A stretch of DNA of 64,000 nucleotides, taken from the NCBI RefSeq assembly GCF_003254545.1, contig NZ_QJRH01000072.1, positions 432,799 to 496,798 of the forward strand. Reading direction: 5' to 3'. This DNA comes from Flavobacterium tistrianum. GTDB lineage: Bacteria > Bacteroidota > Bacteroidia > Flavobacteriales > Flavobacteriaceae. The translations under genes and the position numbers were made by a program. The notes under the pieces are model-generated. The model saw nothing but the letters and a program-made list of their open reading frames with translations. It did not search any database and was not told the DNA's origin. Positions 1 to 9,441 of the stretch are shown here, piece after piece. Within the stretch, counting starts at the first letter, position 1. Every line of letters starts with the position of its first letter.

Positions 1-1746
1 AGAAATTGCAGTACCGCTCGTAACAGTTTGGTTGTTGTTTGAAGCAGAAGTTAAAGTTAAAGTTTGTGTTCCAGCAGGTGGATTCCCTTCTCCTTGCACA
101 GAAACTAATGTTCCAGTATAATTTGTAAGAGCTGTTTTTAATGCTGTAATAACTAAAGAAGAAGTATCATCTGTAGCATTGTTAAATGTCCATTTTAAAT
201 CTCCTCCAGAAACACGTCCTGCATATTGAGTCGTTTTTGTTTTTGCCGCGGCAGGAGTATCGATAGTTAAATTTTTTACATATAAATTAGCGTCAGTATC
301 AAAGTTGTTGTACGTGTTAGCACCCGATTTAGATTTTACCGTACTGCTTACCACTTCGCCTCTTGTTGAAGCTACATAAGCATCAAAATCAGTTGTAGAG
401 CTTATTTTTCCCGAGATATTGTACAACGGATTTGGATCATTGTAAGCTACAAAACGCATATTATTTGTTCCGTTTGAAGCATCAAAAGTATTGTTATAAG
501 CTTTAATGCTTCCTCCGGCTTCTCCAGAAAAAGTTCCCATTGTCCCAGCATTATTCACCTGATTAGCTTCGTCCCAAATGTCAGAACCTTGAAGAGAAGT
601 TAACATTGGGTGTTTACTGTTTCTAAAATAGTTTCCTTCAACAAAAAGTGAAGATCCCATAGTTGATCCTGCACCATATTTACAAACTCCGTCATAATAG
701 TTGTTGTAAATATGTGCCGAGTAATATCGTACACGAGGATGACGAGAATCTGAATGGTCGAACCAGTTGTGGTGATATGTTACATATAAACCGGCGGTTG
801 TTCCTTCGCTTAGACCTAAAAGACTTGCTTTTCCATTGTCCCAAAAGTGGTTATAAGACATGGTAATGTAAGTCGAAGTTTTATTGTCTAATGCTCCATC
901 GCCTTTTATTTGGTCAGCATCGCTTCCTGCATTTCCGTAGAATAAATCACAGTTGTGAACCCAAACGTGATCATTGTCTTGTTGCATTCCCACGTTGTCG
1001 CCTGCAGTACTGTCGCAGTTCATAAATCCAAGATTGCTTACTTCTATGTTTGAAGCCGATTTTAATCGAACTCCCCATCCGTTTGCTACAGCATCGTCTC
1101 CAATACCTTCAATGGTAACGTAACTTGAAGCATTATTTGCGTTTTCAATAACAACGTCACCACCTTCCATTACAGTCATGTCAGTAATATTTCCGATTAG
1201 ACGGATAATAAACGGACGAGTGTCTTTTCCTTTTTTAATGGCATAAAGAATATTTTGTAAACCAATGCATGGATTCGCACTTGCTCCAGTAATATTCATC
1301 GAAATTGTATTTTTGGTATTTTGAGTGATGTAAAGAATTACGGCATTATCTTTAGGTGTTCCATCTGCCTTGTATCCTCCAGGAACGCGGCCACCTTCAA
1401 AGGCAAATCCGTTTCTGTCATGTGCGACTACCGTTAAACTGCTTGTTGTAGTTCCAGTTCCTTCAGTACCGTTTATAACGGGTTTTACTTTTACAGTGTA
1501 AGTTCCGGCTTTAAGTCCTGGAATATCAGCACGAAAGTAAGAACCATAACTTCGGATAAGCTGGTCGTCAATTTTTTTGTCTGTAAGTCCATTTCCAGTG
1601 TAGTAAACATTGTAGGTTTGGGCACCACTGACTGGTTGCCATTTTACAAAAGCAGATTCTAGCCAGCCCGAAGCTTCATTAATAGTTTGGGCCCATAATT
1701 GGACTGTCATAAGAAATACAGCCACGAAAAGTAGGTTTTTTTTCAT
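1..1746 (-). CDS. Secreted pectate lyase, polysaccharide lyase family 1 (partial, 3' end outside window)
   Basis: The reverse frame is open for 582 codons from the ATG at 1744-1746 to the window edge, so the C-terminus is missing. The product should cleave pectate by beta-elimination outside the cytoplasm. Residues 1-20 form a signal peptide ending LWAQ. A fibronectin-III-like segment (about 25-100, FVKWQPVSGAQTYNVYY) precedes the parallel beta-helix. Family-1 hallmarks are NDHVWVHNCDLF (about 255), DADQIKGDGAL (about 272) and SRHPRVR (about 333), which fits the RxPxxR motif holding the catalytic arginine. The last visible residues (TLTLTSASNNQTVTSGTAIS) look like a linker or Ig-like module before a further domain, possibly a secretion tail. 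Polygalacturonate is the likely substrate, but this is inferred from family only. Confidence 0.88.
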   Translation of the reverse strand, partial: MKKNLLFVAVFLMTVQLWAQTINEASGWLESAFVKWQPVSGAQTYNVYYTGNGLTDKKIDDQLIRSYGSYFRADIPGLKAGTYTVKVKPVINGTEGTGTTTSSLTVVAHDRNGFAFEGGRVPGGYKADGTPKDNAVILYITQNTKNTISMNITGASANPCIGLQNILYAIKKGKDTRPFIIRLIGNITDMTVMEGGDVVIENANNASSYVTIEGIGDDAVANGWGVRLKSASNIEVSNLGFMNCDSTAGDNVGMQQDNDHVWVHNCDLFYGNAGSDADQIKGDGALDNKTSTYITMSYNHFWDNGKASLLGLSEGTTAGLYVTYHHNWFDHSDSRHPRVRYYSAHIYNNYYDGVCKYGAGSTMGSSLFVEGNYFRNSKHPMLTSLQGSDIWDEANQVNNAGTMGTFSGEAGGSIKAYNNTFDASNGTNNMRFVAYNDPNPLYNISGKISSTTDFDAYVASTRGEVVSSTVKSKSGANTYNNFDTDANLYVKNLTIDTPAAAKTKTTQYAGRVSGGDLKWTFNNATDDTSSLVITALKTALTNYTGTLVSVQGEGNPPAGTQTLTLTSASNNNQTVTSGTAIS

Positions 1747-1813
1747 AAGGTTTGTTTAAGATAGTTAATAAAATAAGTAAGTGGTTTTTACTTACGATTC
1801 CAAGTGGTTTTAT

Positions 1814-1827
1814 TGTAATCGATTACA
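1814..1827. promoter_or_regulatory. Palindromic operator candidate O1 (TGTAATCGATTACA)
   Basis: A perfect 14-bp palindrome with a central CG, the general form of LacI-family operators. It sits immediately downstream of the -7 element of the pectate lyase promoter, where a bound repressor would block initiation. No LacI gene is in the window, so the regulator is unknown. Confidence 0.55.
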
Positions 1828-1835
1828 CAAAATTA
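1828..1835 (-). promoter_or_regulatory. -7 element of the pectate lyase promoter
   Basis: On the minus strand this reads TAATTTTG, an exact match to the Bacteroidetes -7 consensus TAnnTTTG. A convincing -33 TTG is not visible. The operator-like palindrome at 1814-1827 begins at the very next base, so it would cover the transcription start. Confidence 0.5.
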
Positions 1836-1914
1836 TATATTAATTTTTAATACGATAATTTTTTTACAAAAAAAGAGAGGATACGTAAAAAATTTTGCTT
1901 TTAAAATATTAAAA

Positions 1915-1930
1915 ATGTAATTAATTACAT
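1915..1930. promoter_or_regulatory. Palindromic operator candidate O2 (ATGTAATTAATTACAT)
   Basis: A perfect 16-bp palindrome whose core TGTAATTAATTACA differs from O1 only in the central dinucleotide. Its centre lies about 102 bp from that of O1. A third, imperfect copy, TGTAATTTATTGCA, lies at 1935-1948. Confidence 0.5.
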
Positions 1931-2159
1931 TGATTGTAATTTATTGCATATTTCATATTGAGTACGGAAAGCCGTATTTTTCTCGCTTTTTTAAATTTTA
2001 AAGATTAAACAAAAAGAAGAAAAAGAAGTTGCTATTTTTTTTTATTACATAAATTACATTTTAAAATTTAGTAGGAAATAGATTCTTTTTGTGTTTTAGC
2101 TATTCCCAGAAGATTTAATTAGAATATTGAATTGATATTCAAAATTTAATCGATAGCAA

Positions 2160-2195
2160 TAAAAAAAGCCCTTTTGATTTTACTCAAAAGGGCTT
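2160..2195 (-). terminator. Terminator of the Bax-inhibitor-like gene
   Basis: AGCCCTTTTGA (2167-2177) pairs with TCAAAAGGGCT (2184-2194) around a 6-nt loop. On the minus strand the hairpin is followed by a run of U, as in a rho-independent terminator. It lies 23 bases past the stop codon. Confidence 0.85.
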
Positions 2196-2217
2196 CTAAT
2201 TTTATAATTAGGACAAA

Positions 2218-2988
2218 CTAGTCTCTGCTTGCAAATTTAGATAGAAGTCTTAAGAATTCGATGTATAACCATACCAATGTGATCATTAACCCCATTGCTC
2301 CATACCATTCCATAAATTTTGGCATTTTTTCTCTTGCGCCTTTTTCAATTAAATCAAAATCTAAGAAAAGGTTAAGAGCTGCTACAATGATTACAAAAAC
2401 ACTAATACCAATACTCATCATAGAATTTCCATAATGAACAGGCGTCCAGCTTGTAAACAATGATACAATCCAAGAAATTAAATAATAAGTCGCAATTGCC
2501 AAGGTTGCAGCAACAACAACAGATTTGAATTGTTCTGTAACTTTAACAATTCTAAATTTATATAGACCAAGACAAACCAAGAAAGTAACCAAAGTTGCTC
2601 CAACGGCGTTGATTACAATTCCCGGAAATTTCAATTCAAATATTGCAGAAATACCTCCTATGAACAATCCTTCAAATAAAGCATATCCTGGTGCTAGGTA
2701 AGGAGAGGCCTGTGGTTTAAATGAAGAAACTAATACAAGGATAAAACCAATAATTGCACCTCCAATTGTAGGCAGCATAGGGTTTATTCCGTTAAAAGTC
2801 ATCCACCATGTCACCATAGCTGCACCACATAAAATAAGAAATAAGATTGCTGTTTTGTTGATGGTTCCAGATACCGTCATCTCTTGATTGTAATCAATGA
2901 TCTGAGCTTGGTGTACTTCTGTTCTTGGTTCAGCATTTGATGAAAAACGCTTACTATTTAAAAATGGATTTTTTGAATTAAAGTTCAT
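2218..2988 (-). CDS. Bax inhibitor-1/YccA family membrane protein
   Basis: A roughly 256-residue integral inner-membrane protein. After a hydrophilic N-terminus of about 45 residues (MNFNSKNPFL...) there are about seven hydrophobic helices to the end, the arrangement of the BI-1/YccA family. Members are linked to ion leak or membrane protein quality control, but the role in bacteria is poorly defined. An in-frame ATG at 3000 would give four more residues (MYYN). I prefer 2988, because the promoter -7 element at 3012-3019 would leave almost no leader for the upstream ATG. It is a single-gene unit with its own promoter and terminator, separate from the nuo operon. Confidence 0.85.
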   Translation of the reverse strand: MNFNSKNPFLNSKRFSSNAEPRTEVHQAQIIDYNQEMTVSGTINKTAILFLILCGAAMVTWWMTFNGINPMLPTIGGAIIGFILVLVSSFKPQASPYLAPGYALFEGLFIGGISAIFELKFPGIVINAVGATLVTFLVCLGLYKFRIVKVTEQFKSVVVAATLAIATYYLISWIVSLFTSWTPVHYGNSMMSIGISVFVIIVAALNLFLDFDLIEKGAREKMPKFMEWYGAMGLMITLVWLYIEFLRLLSKFASRD

Positions 2989-3011
2989 ATTGTAATACAT
3001 TTAATTGAACT

Positions 3012-3040
3012 CAAATATATGGAGATTTTTTGAAGTGCAA
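3012..3040 (-). promoter_or_regulatory. Promoter of the Bax-inhibitor-like gene
   Basis: The minus strand has TTG (3040-3038), 18 bases, then TATATTTG (3019-3012). This matches the Bacteroidetes consensus TTG/TAnnTTTG in sequence and nearly in spacing. The implied start near 3004 supports translation from the ATG at 2988. Confidence 0.6.
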
Positions 3041-3090
3041 TTATTGGAAAGAATTTTTTAACATGAATTTCTCTTCTTATTTAAAGCATA

Positions 3091-3122
3091 AAAAAAATCC
3101 ACTAAAATTAATTTAATGGATT
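3091..3122 (-). terminator. Terminator of the nuo operon
   Basis: AATCCACTAAA (3096-3106) pairs with TTTAATGGATT (3112-3122), with one G-U wobble on the minus-strand RNA and a 5-nt loop. A long U-tract follows on the minus strand. It lies about 28 bases past the nuoN stop. Confidence 0.8.
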
Positions 3123-3150
3123 CTCGAATATTTTGAATGAAGAGGCTATC

Positions 3151-4542
3151 TTATTTCAATAAGTCTAAAACTAATGATGGAAATAAACCTAACGCAATGT
3201 TTAAAGCAATTGATACTACAGCTGTAGCATAAATTAAGAATGGTCTTCCTGTTCTTTCCTCGTTTGGTTCTTTTGAATACATCGCGATGATTAGTTTGAA
3301 ATAATATCCAACACTAATGATAGAGTTGATTACTGCTACAATTACTAAACCAATATATCCTGCTTGAATAGTTTGATTGAATAAGAACAACTTAGCAAAG
3401 AATCCAGAAAAAATAGGAATTCCGGCCATTGATAATAATGAAGCTGTAAGGATTGCAGCTAATAACGGATTTGTTTTTCCTAAACCATGGAAGTTTGTTA
3501 TGTCTTCGTTATCACGATCTCTACAAACATATAAAATAACACTGAAAGCTGCGATTCCAGCTAGTGCGTATGCAGTAGTGTAATATAATAAAACTCCAGC
3601 TGAAGCTGAAACCGTTAATAGCGTCATTAACATGAAACCTGCATGAGAGATTCCAGAGAAAGCAAGCATACGTTTTACGTTTACTTGTCTTAATGCCATA
3701 ATATTACCAACAGACATTGAAGCAATTGAAATTATAACAACGATCACTTCAAAAGTGTGTAACAAATCTTGATTATCTAATGAAGAAATGAAATTCATAC
3801 CAGCAATCAATTTAAATAAAGTTGCAATTGCTACTACTTTTGCCAATGTACTCATTAACGCAGTTGTTAAAGCTGGAGAACCTTCATATACATCTGGAGC
3901 CCAGAAGTGAAAAGGAACAGCAGCTACTTTAAATAACATTCCTACAACCATTAAAATCATTCCGATTGGGAACCAGATTGGCAATTCTGCAGAAAGTGCA
4001 CTTTCGTGAATATCACTAATGTCAAAACTTCCCATTGCACCATAAATCAAACAAATTCCGAATAAGATAATTCCTGAAGCAAATGATCCCATTAAGAAAT
4101 ATTTCATACCCGCTTCGTTACTCTTTATATTCAAACGATCGCTAGCGGCAAGTACATATAAAGCGATAGATAAAATTTCAATTCCTAAGAAGAACATAGC
4201 TAAGTTTCCAAAAGAAACCATTGCTACAGCTCCAGCTAGTAAGAAAACTTTAATAGCAACATAATCAGAAATTTTAGTTGGGTGATTATGGTAAAAATTA
4301 TGGCTTAATGCTACAAGGAAAATAGTCAAAACGATAAACAATGATGAAAAAGCTGTTGAAAACTTACTCACTGCTATCATGTTGTTGTAATAACTTTGTT
4401 CTGTTCCAAATTCACAGTAATTAAGTGCCAATACACCTATTAAACCCAGAATGGTAATAGGAATGATGGCCTTTCTTAAATTAAGAATTTCAAACAATAG
4501 GCAGAAAATACCCAATCCTGTTATAGCTATTAATGTATTCAT
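3151..4542 (-). CDS. nuoN: NADH-quinone oxidoreductase subunit N
   Basis: A 463-residue membrane subunit of complex I, one of the three antiporter-like proton channels. Hydrophobic helices run through the whole chain. The conserved lysine-bearing stretch FKVAAVPFHFWAPDVYEG lies near residues 205-222, and a second conserved region (NVKRMLAFSGISHAGFM) near 285-300. It is the last gene of the operon, 66 bp after nuoM and just before the operon terminator. The length is normal for the family. Confidence 0.95.
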   Translation of the reverse strand: MNTLIAITGLGIFCLLFEILNLRKAIIPITILGLIGVLALNYCEFGTEQSYYNNMIAVSKFSTAFSSLFIVLTIFLVALSHNFYHNHPTKISDYVAIKVFLLAGAVAMVSFGNLAMFFLGIEILSIALYVLAASDRLNIKSNEAGMKYFLMGSFASGIILFGICLIYGAMGSFDISDIHESALSAELPIWFPIGMILMVVGMLFKVAAVPFHFWAPDVYEGSPALTTALMSTLAKVVAIATLFKLIAGMNFISSLDNQDLLHTFEVIVVIISIASMSVGNIMALRQVNVKRMLAFSGISHAGFMLMTLLTVSASAGVLLYYTTAYALAGIAAFSVILYVCRDRDNEDITNFHGLGKTNPLLAAILTASLLSMAGIPIFSGFFAKLFLFNQTIQAGYIGLVIVAVINSIISVGYYFKLIIAMYSKEPNEERTGRPFLIYATAVVSIALNIALGLFPSLVLDLLK

Positions 4543-4608
4543 TTTTATCTTTTTGATTTAGGATCTCAGTTCTTATGTGTAATCCTAATTTATTTTTTGT
4601 TTAAAATA

Positions 4609-6048
4609 TTAGTTCTTATTGATAACTTGTAAAATGTTTTCCAAGCTTGGTGTAATCAAATCTGTGATTGGTTTTGGATAGAAACCAAAGAATAATAAAA
4701 CAGCAATAATTACAGCAAATGAAATTCCTTCGTTAAGCGTAACATCAGCAAAAGCTTTAGAATTAGTTTCGCCTAACATTACGTGCTGGAACATTCTTAA
4801 CATATAGTAAGCTCCCAAAATAATTGTAGTTCCACCAAGAACAGCAAACCAGATATTGATTTGAGATAAACTGTATAATACTGTAAACTCTCCAACAAAG
4901 TTAAATGTACTCGGTAATGCAACAGAAGCTAATACTAAGATTAAAAACATTGAAGTGAATTTTGGAGATTGAGCACGAATTCCACCCATTTCACCAATTT
5001 CTCTAGTTTCGTATCTTCTGAAAATTACTTCAGCTGCAAAGAATAATCCTACTACAACAAAACCGTGAGCGATCATTTGCATAACTGAACCTCTAAAACC
5101 ATCAAGAGTTAAAGTGTAAGATCCTGCTGCAATTAATCCAACGTGAGCAAGAGAAGAGTAAGCTAATAATTTCTTTAAATCTTTTTGTCTCAATGCCACG
5201 ATTGATCCGTAGATAACACCAGCAATTCCTAAAGCGATAAAGATATACATGTATTCTTTAGCAGCGATTGGCGCAAGTGGCAATTGCCAACGAAGAACGC
5301 TGTACAATCCCATTTTAAGCATGATACCAGATAAAAGCATTGTTCCAACTGTTGGTGCTTTTTGGTACACATTTGCCTGCCAAGTGTGGAAAGGAATGAT
5401 TGGAATTTTGATAGCATAAGCTAAGAAGAAAGCCAAGAAAATCCAGAATTGCTCGCAAGCAGATAAATTTACTTTGTATAAATCTTCAATTAAGAAAGAA
5501 CCAGCTTTTGTGTATAAGTAAATAAAAGCAGTCAACATGAATAATGAACCAGCAAGTGTGTAAATAAAGAATTTAACCACTGCTTTTCTGCGCTCTTCAG
5601 CATCGCCATTACCCCAGATCAAGGCAATAAAGTAGATTGGAATAAGTGCTAGCTCCCAGAAGATATAGTATAAAAGACCGTCAGCTGCTAAGAAAGTTCC
5701 TGCCATAGCAAAAGCCATAAACAAGATTAATCCATAAAAGCCTTTTGCATTTTTATATTCATTTCCAAAAGAAGAAAATATAATAATCGGAGTTAAAGCT
5801 ACGGTTAATAAAACCATTGCAAGTCCAAGTCCGTCACCATTTAAAGCGAAAGAAATTTTTGGCTGTGTAATCCAACTGTTGATTATGCTGATGTTTTCGC
5901 CAGCATTATAATTATTCAATAATACAATTGAACATCCTAAAGCAGCTAAACTAAAAAGTAAAGCAACTTTTGAAGCTAGTTTGTCACCAGAAAAGTAAGT
6001 GGCAAATGCACCAATTAAAAGTATAATTAATATAGTAGAAACGTTCAT
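4609..6048 (-). CDS. nuoM: NADH-quinone oxidoreductase subunit M
   Basis: A 479-residue antiporter-like proton-pumping subunit of complex I with about 14 predicted helices. The channel glutamate is probably in YYIFWELALIPIYF (about 128-141), and the family motif KIPIIPFHTWQANVYQKAPT lies near 213-232. A lysine-bearing KKLLAYSSLAHVG segment follows. It starts 10 bp after nuoL, so the two are probably co-translated. Confidence 0.96.
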   Translation of the reverse strand: MNVSTILIILLIGAFATYFSGDKLASKVALLFSLAALGCSIVLLNNYNAGENISIINSWITQPKISFALNGDGLGLAMVLLTVALTPIIIFSSFGNEYKNAKGFYGLILFMAFAMAGTFLAADGLLYYIFWELALIPIYFIALIWGNGDAEERRKAVVKFFIYTLAGSLFMLTAFIYLYTKAGSFLIEDLYKVNLSACEQFWIFLAFFLAYAIKIPIIPFHTWQANVYQKAPTVGTMLLSGIMLKMGLYSVLRWQLPLAPIAAKEYMYIFIALGIAGVIYGSIVALRQKDLKKLLAYSSLAHVGLIAAGSYTLTLDGFRGSVMQMIAHGFVVVGLFFAAEVIFRRYETREIGEMGGIRAQSPKFTSMFLILVLASVALPSTFNFVGEFTVLYSLSQINIWFAVLGGTTIILGAYYMLRMFQHVMLGETNSKAFADVTLNEGISFAVIIAVLLFFGFYPKPITDLITPSLENILQVINKN

Positions 6049-6058
6049 AGTAATAATA

Positions 6059-7942
6059 TTATTGAGCTAAAAATATATAGGAAACAATTGCACAAAGTCC
6101 TAAAACAAAAACAAATAGATATAACCCTATACTTCCGGTTTGTAATTTTTTTCCTTGGAAAGCAATTTCGTTTGCTATTTTACCTAATCCAAAAACAAGA
6201 GCAGATAATCCTGTCTCGATATAGTCTCTAAAGAATTTAGATAAACTATTAATTGGCTGTACAAATACTGCGTCGTAAACTTCGTCTACATAATATTTGT
6301 TGTATAACACTTTACTTAAACCAGTAATGTTTTCATCAGATTCTGGAACATTATCTTGTTTAAAGTATTTTACATACGCAATTAAAATTCCAAGTAATCC
6401 GCCTAAAACTGCAACACCCATTAAAGTGTATTCAGTTGTGCCTAAATGGTGTTCTTCGCCAGCTACTTTTGTGAAAAGAGGAGCAAGATAACCATTCAAC
6501 CAGCTGTTTCCAGGTAAACTGATTAATCCACCAAAAGTTGCTAAAATAGCTAAGATGATAAGCGGAATAGTAATTAATGAACCACTTTCGTGTAAGTGAT
6601 GTTTTTGCTCTTCAGTTCCTCTAAATTCTTTGAAGAAAGTTAAGAACATTAAACGGAACATATAGAAAGCTGTCATGATAGAAGCAACCGATCCAATAAC
6701 GTATAATGGAATGCTGTGGTGGAATGCTGTCAATAAAATTTCGTCTTTTGAGAAGAAACCTGAGAAGAATGGAACCCCAGAAATGGCTAATGAAGAAATC
6801 AACATAGTCCAGAAAGTGATTGGCATTGCTTTACGCAAACCTCCCATGTTGCGCATATCTTGCTCTCCGTGCAATCCGTGAATTACAGATCCAGATCCTA
6901 AGAATAAACAAGCTTTAAAGAAAGCGTGTGTGATTACGTGGAAAACTGCTACTTCATAAGCTCCAAATCCTAATGCTAAGAACATTAAACCTAATTGTGA
7001 AACTGTAGAGTAAGCCAATACTTTTTTGATATCGTTTTGAACTAATCCAATTGTAGCAGCAACTAATGAAGTGATTGCTCCAATAATTGCGATTACAGAT
7101 TGAACGTCTGTTGCAAGGTCAAAAACAAAGTTTAATCTTGTTACCATGAAGATACCAGCAGTAACCATCGTAGCCGCGTGGATCAATGCAGAAACTGGAG
7201 TTGGTCCAGCCATCGCATCAGGTAACCAAGTGTATAACGGAATCTGAGCAGATTTACCACAAGCTCCAATGAATAAACATAAAGCCGCTAAAGAAAGTAA
7301 TGGTAAATTTAAGTTAGAAGCTCCAGCAATTGCAGTTTTTAAAGTTGCGTAATCTAATGTTGAGAACATTGAACCAATGATGAACATTCCGATTAATAAA
7401 CCTAAATCCCCAATTCTGTTCATGATGAAAGCTTTTTTCGCAGCGTCATTGTAATCTTGGTTATTATGCCAGAATCCAATTAATAGGTAAGAACAAAGTC
7501 CAACACCTTCCCATCCGATGAAAAGAACTAATAAGTTACTTCCAATTACAAGTGTGATCATAAAGAAAACGAACAAATTCAAGTAAGCAAAGAATTTGTG
7601 CATGTTTTCGTCATCATGCATGTAACTGATAGAGTATAAGTGAATCAAAGATCCAATTCCAGTTACAAAAAGTAACCAAAGAACAGATAATTGATCTAAT
7701 AAAAATCCAAGATTGATTTTTAAGTTGCTAATTTGAATCCAATCAAATAAAGTAACTTCAATTCCTTTTCCAGTTGAAGTTATTTGATTAAAAAGTAAAA
7801 GAGAAACTACAAAAGAAATTGCTACGGCAATAGTTCCGATTGCACCAGAAACTGTTTTTCCTAAGCTTTTTCCAAAAAAGACATTTACTAGAAAACCTAG
7901 TAAAGGAGTTAAAACTAAAATTAAAGCTAAATTGGTATCCAT
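6059..7942 (-). CDS. nuoL: NADH-quinone oxidoreductase subunit L
   Basis: A 627-residue distal proton-pumping subunit of complex I. It has the antiporter core (IGWEGVGLCSYLLIGFWH near 142-159, LPDAMAGPTPVSALIHAATM near 240-260, KKVLAYSTVSQLGLMF near 305-320). The C-terminal extension of about 120 residues corresponds to the lateral helix that braces NuoM and NuoN. It lies 6 bp downstream of nuoK. The size is typical. Confidence 0.96.
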   Translation of the reverse strand: MDTNLALILVLTPLLGFLVNVFFGKSLGKTVSGAIGTIAVAISFVVSLLLFNQITSTGKGIEVTLFDWIQISNLKINLGFLLDQLSVLWLLFVTGIGSLIHLYSISYMHDDENMHKFFAYLNLFVFFMITLVIGSNLLVLFIGWEGVGLCSYLLIGFWHNNQDYNDAAKKAFIMNRIGDLGLLIGMFIIGSMFSTLDYATLKTAIAGASNLNLPLLSLAALCLFIGACGKSAQIPLYTWLPDAMAGPTPVSALIHAATMVTAGIFMVTRLNFVFDLATDVQSVIAIIGAITSLVAATIGLVQNDIKKVLAYSTVSQLGLMFLALGFGAYEVAVFHVITHAFFKACLFLGSGSVIHGLHGEQDMRNMGGLRKAMPITFWTMLISSLAISGVPFFSGFFSKDEILLTAFHHSIPLYVIGSVASIMTAFYMFRLMFLTFFKEFRGTEEQKHHLHESGSLITIPLIILAILATFGGLISLPGNSWLNGYLAPLFTKVAGEEHHLGTTEYTLMGVAVLGGLLGILIAYVKYFKQDNVPESDENITGLSKVLYNKYYVDEVYDAVFVQPINSLSKFFRDYIETGLSALVFGLGKIANEIAFQGKKLQTGSIGLYLFVFVLGLCAIVSYIFLAQ

Positions 7943-7948
7943 TTCTGA

Positions 7949-8269
7949 TTATCCTTTTAAATTTTTTAAATTATCGATACTGATTGATCCGATATTTCTA
8001 AAGATAGAAACTAAAATGGCCAATCCTACCGCAACTTCGGCTGCAGCAACCGCCATCGAGAAGAACACAAAAACTTGTCCTTGCGCATCTTGATGATAAG
8101 TTGAAAAAGCAACAAATAAAAGGTTTACCGCATTCAACATAATTTCGATAGACATGAAAACGATAATAGCATTTCGTCTGTACAATACACCAAAAATTCC
8201 AATACAGAAAAGTACAACACTTAAAAAGATGTAGTTTTCAATACCTATTTGATTTAATATATTACCCAT
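7949..8269 (-). CDS. nuoK: NADH-quinone oxidoreductase subunit K
   Basis: A 106-residue three-helix complex I subunit with the conserved intramembrane glutamates in FMSIEIMLNAVNLLFVAF and AAAEVAVGLAI. It overlaps the end of nuoJ by one base, which suggests translational coupling. Confidence 0.95.
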   Translation of the reverse strand: MGNILNQIGIENYIFLSVVLFCIGIFGVLYRRNAIIVFMSIEIMLNAVNLLFVAFSTYHQDAQGQVFVFFSMAVAAAEVAVGLAILVSIFRNIGSISIDNLKNLKG

Positions 8270-8808
8270 TATTTATTTAATTTTTCTTTTTTAGACAATA
8301 GAACTGTTCCAATCATAGCAACCAAAAGCAAGATCGAAGCAAACTCGAACGGAACCATATATTCGTCCAATAAAATTTTACCTAAAACTTTAATTGATTG
8401 GAAATCTTCTCCAGTAGAATCGTATTCACCCACAATTGGTTTCGAGTTGATAAAGATTGTAATTAAAACAATCAATATTAAACAGAAAGAAACAATAGCA
8501 CCCAAACGTGTAATTCTAGGACGGTGAACTTCTCGCTGTTCGTTCAGGTTCATCAACATGATGGTAAACAGGAACAGGATCATAATAGCTCCGGAGTAGA
8601 CTATTATATGGACAACAGCTAAGAACTGAGAATTTAATAGTAAATAATGGCCAGCGATAGAAAAGAAACATATTACCAAGTAGATGGCACTATGAATTGG
8701 ATTTCTGCTGAAAATAGTCAAGAAAGCAGTAATAACGGTAATAAACGCTAAAAAGCAAAAGATAACTTGAATAGTTGTTGCGTGTGCAAAATCAGGAATA
8801 TGTATCAT
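8269..8808 (-). CDS. nuoJ: NADH-quinone oxidoreductase subunit J
   Basis: A 179-residue complex I membrane subunit with about five helices. The conserved core VVHIIVYSGAIMILFLFTIMLMN near residues 65-87 contains the pi-bulge segment of helix 3. It directly abuts nuoI and overlaps nuoK by one base. The gene is intact. Confidence 0.94.
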   Translation of the reverse strand: MIHIPDFAHATTIQVIFCFLAFITVITAFLTIFSRNPIHSAIYLVICFFSIAGHYLLLNSQFLAVVHIIVYSGAIMILFLFTIMLMNLNEQREVHRPRITRLGAIVSFCLILIVLITIFINSKPIVGEYDSTGEDFQSIKVLGKILLDEYMVPFEFASILLLVAMIGTVLLSKKEKLNK

Positions 8809-9354
8809 TTAGTTAGCGTTTTTAAGTTGAGCGTTTTTCATAGCCATTTCTAAAGGCATCACTAATTTATCTTTCCCGAAAATGAAATCTTCTCTATTGT
8901 AATTAGCAGGAACCAATACTTTAGATTCTGTTAAGTAAATAGCGTCTTTTGGACAAGCTTCTTCACATAGACCACAGAAAATACAACGAAGCATATTGAT
9001 TTCGTATATTTCAGCGTATTTCTCTTCTCTATATAAATGTTTTTCATCAGGCTTACGTTCTGCAGCTTTCATAGTGATTGCTTCTGCAGGGCATGATAAA
9101 GCACATAATCCACAAGCAGTACAGTTTTCACGGCCTTGCTCATCACGTTTTAACATGTGCTGACCACGGTAAACTGGACTCATTTCACGAACCTGTTCTG
9201 GGTAATGAATGGTAACTTTTTTTCTGAAAAGGTGTTTTACAGTAATAACCAGACCTTTTACAATCGCCACAAGATACAATCGCTCAACAAAAGACATGTC
9301 CTTATTTGACACTACCTTTTTTCTACCCGATAATGATATAGTTTCTATTGACAT
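8809..9354 (-). CDS. nuoI: NADH-quinone oxidoreductase subunit I (two 4Fe-4S ferredoxin-like)
   Basis: A 181-residue peripheral-arm subunit carrying clusters N6a and N6b. Two ferredoxin motifs are plain: CTACGLCALSCPAEAI near residue 79 and CIFCGLCEEACPKDAI near 125. The N-terminal segment (MSFVERLYLVAIVKGLVIT) is the amphipathic membrane-contact part. An 87-bp spacer separates it from nuoH, with no terminator seen. Confidence 0.96.
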   Translation of the reverse strand: MSIETISLSGRKKVVSNKDMSFVERLYLVAIVKGLVITVKHLFRKKVTIHYPEQVREMSPVYRGQHMLKRDEQGRENCTACGLCALSCPAEAITMKAAERKPDEKHLYREEKYAEIYEINMLRCIFCGLCEEACPKDAIYLTESKVLVPANYNREDFIFGKDKLVMPLEMAMKNAQLKNAN

Positions 9355-9441
9355 TTTTACTATTATAGTTTATGATTTGCAATTTGAAATCAATCAAATT
9401 CAAAATCTATTTTGTTTTTTATTTGAAGCTTATTACGGTTC

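Larger units (their letters stand above)
1747..2217. other. Intergenic region upstream of the pectate lyase gene
   Basis: This 471-bp AT-rich stretch has no credible gene. It holds the pectate lyase promoter, two perfect TGTAAT-NN-ATTACA palindromes, one near-copy, a small hairpin (TACGG/CCGTA, 1963-1976), the direct half-site repeats ATTACATAAATTACA (around 2044-2058) and the terminator of the Bax-inhibitor-like gene at its right end. The untranslated leader contains GTAAGT...ACTTAC (about 1772-1795), which could fold. Confidence 0.7.

Noticed and set aside
663..866. 67-codon plus-strand frame within the pectate lyase gene
   Set aside because: It is antisense to a clear pectate lyase reading frame that is intact across the same bases.
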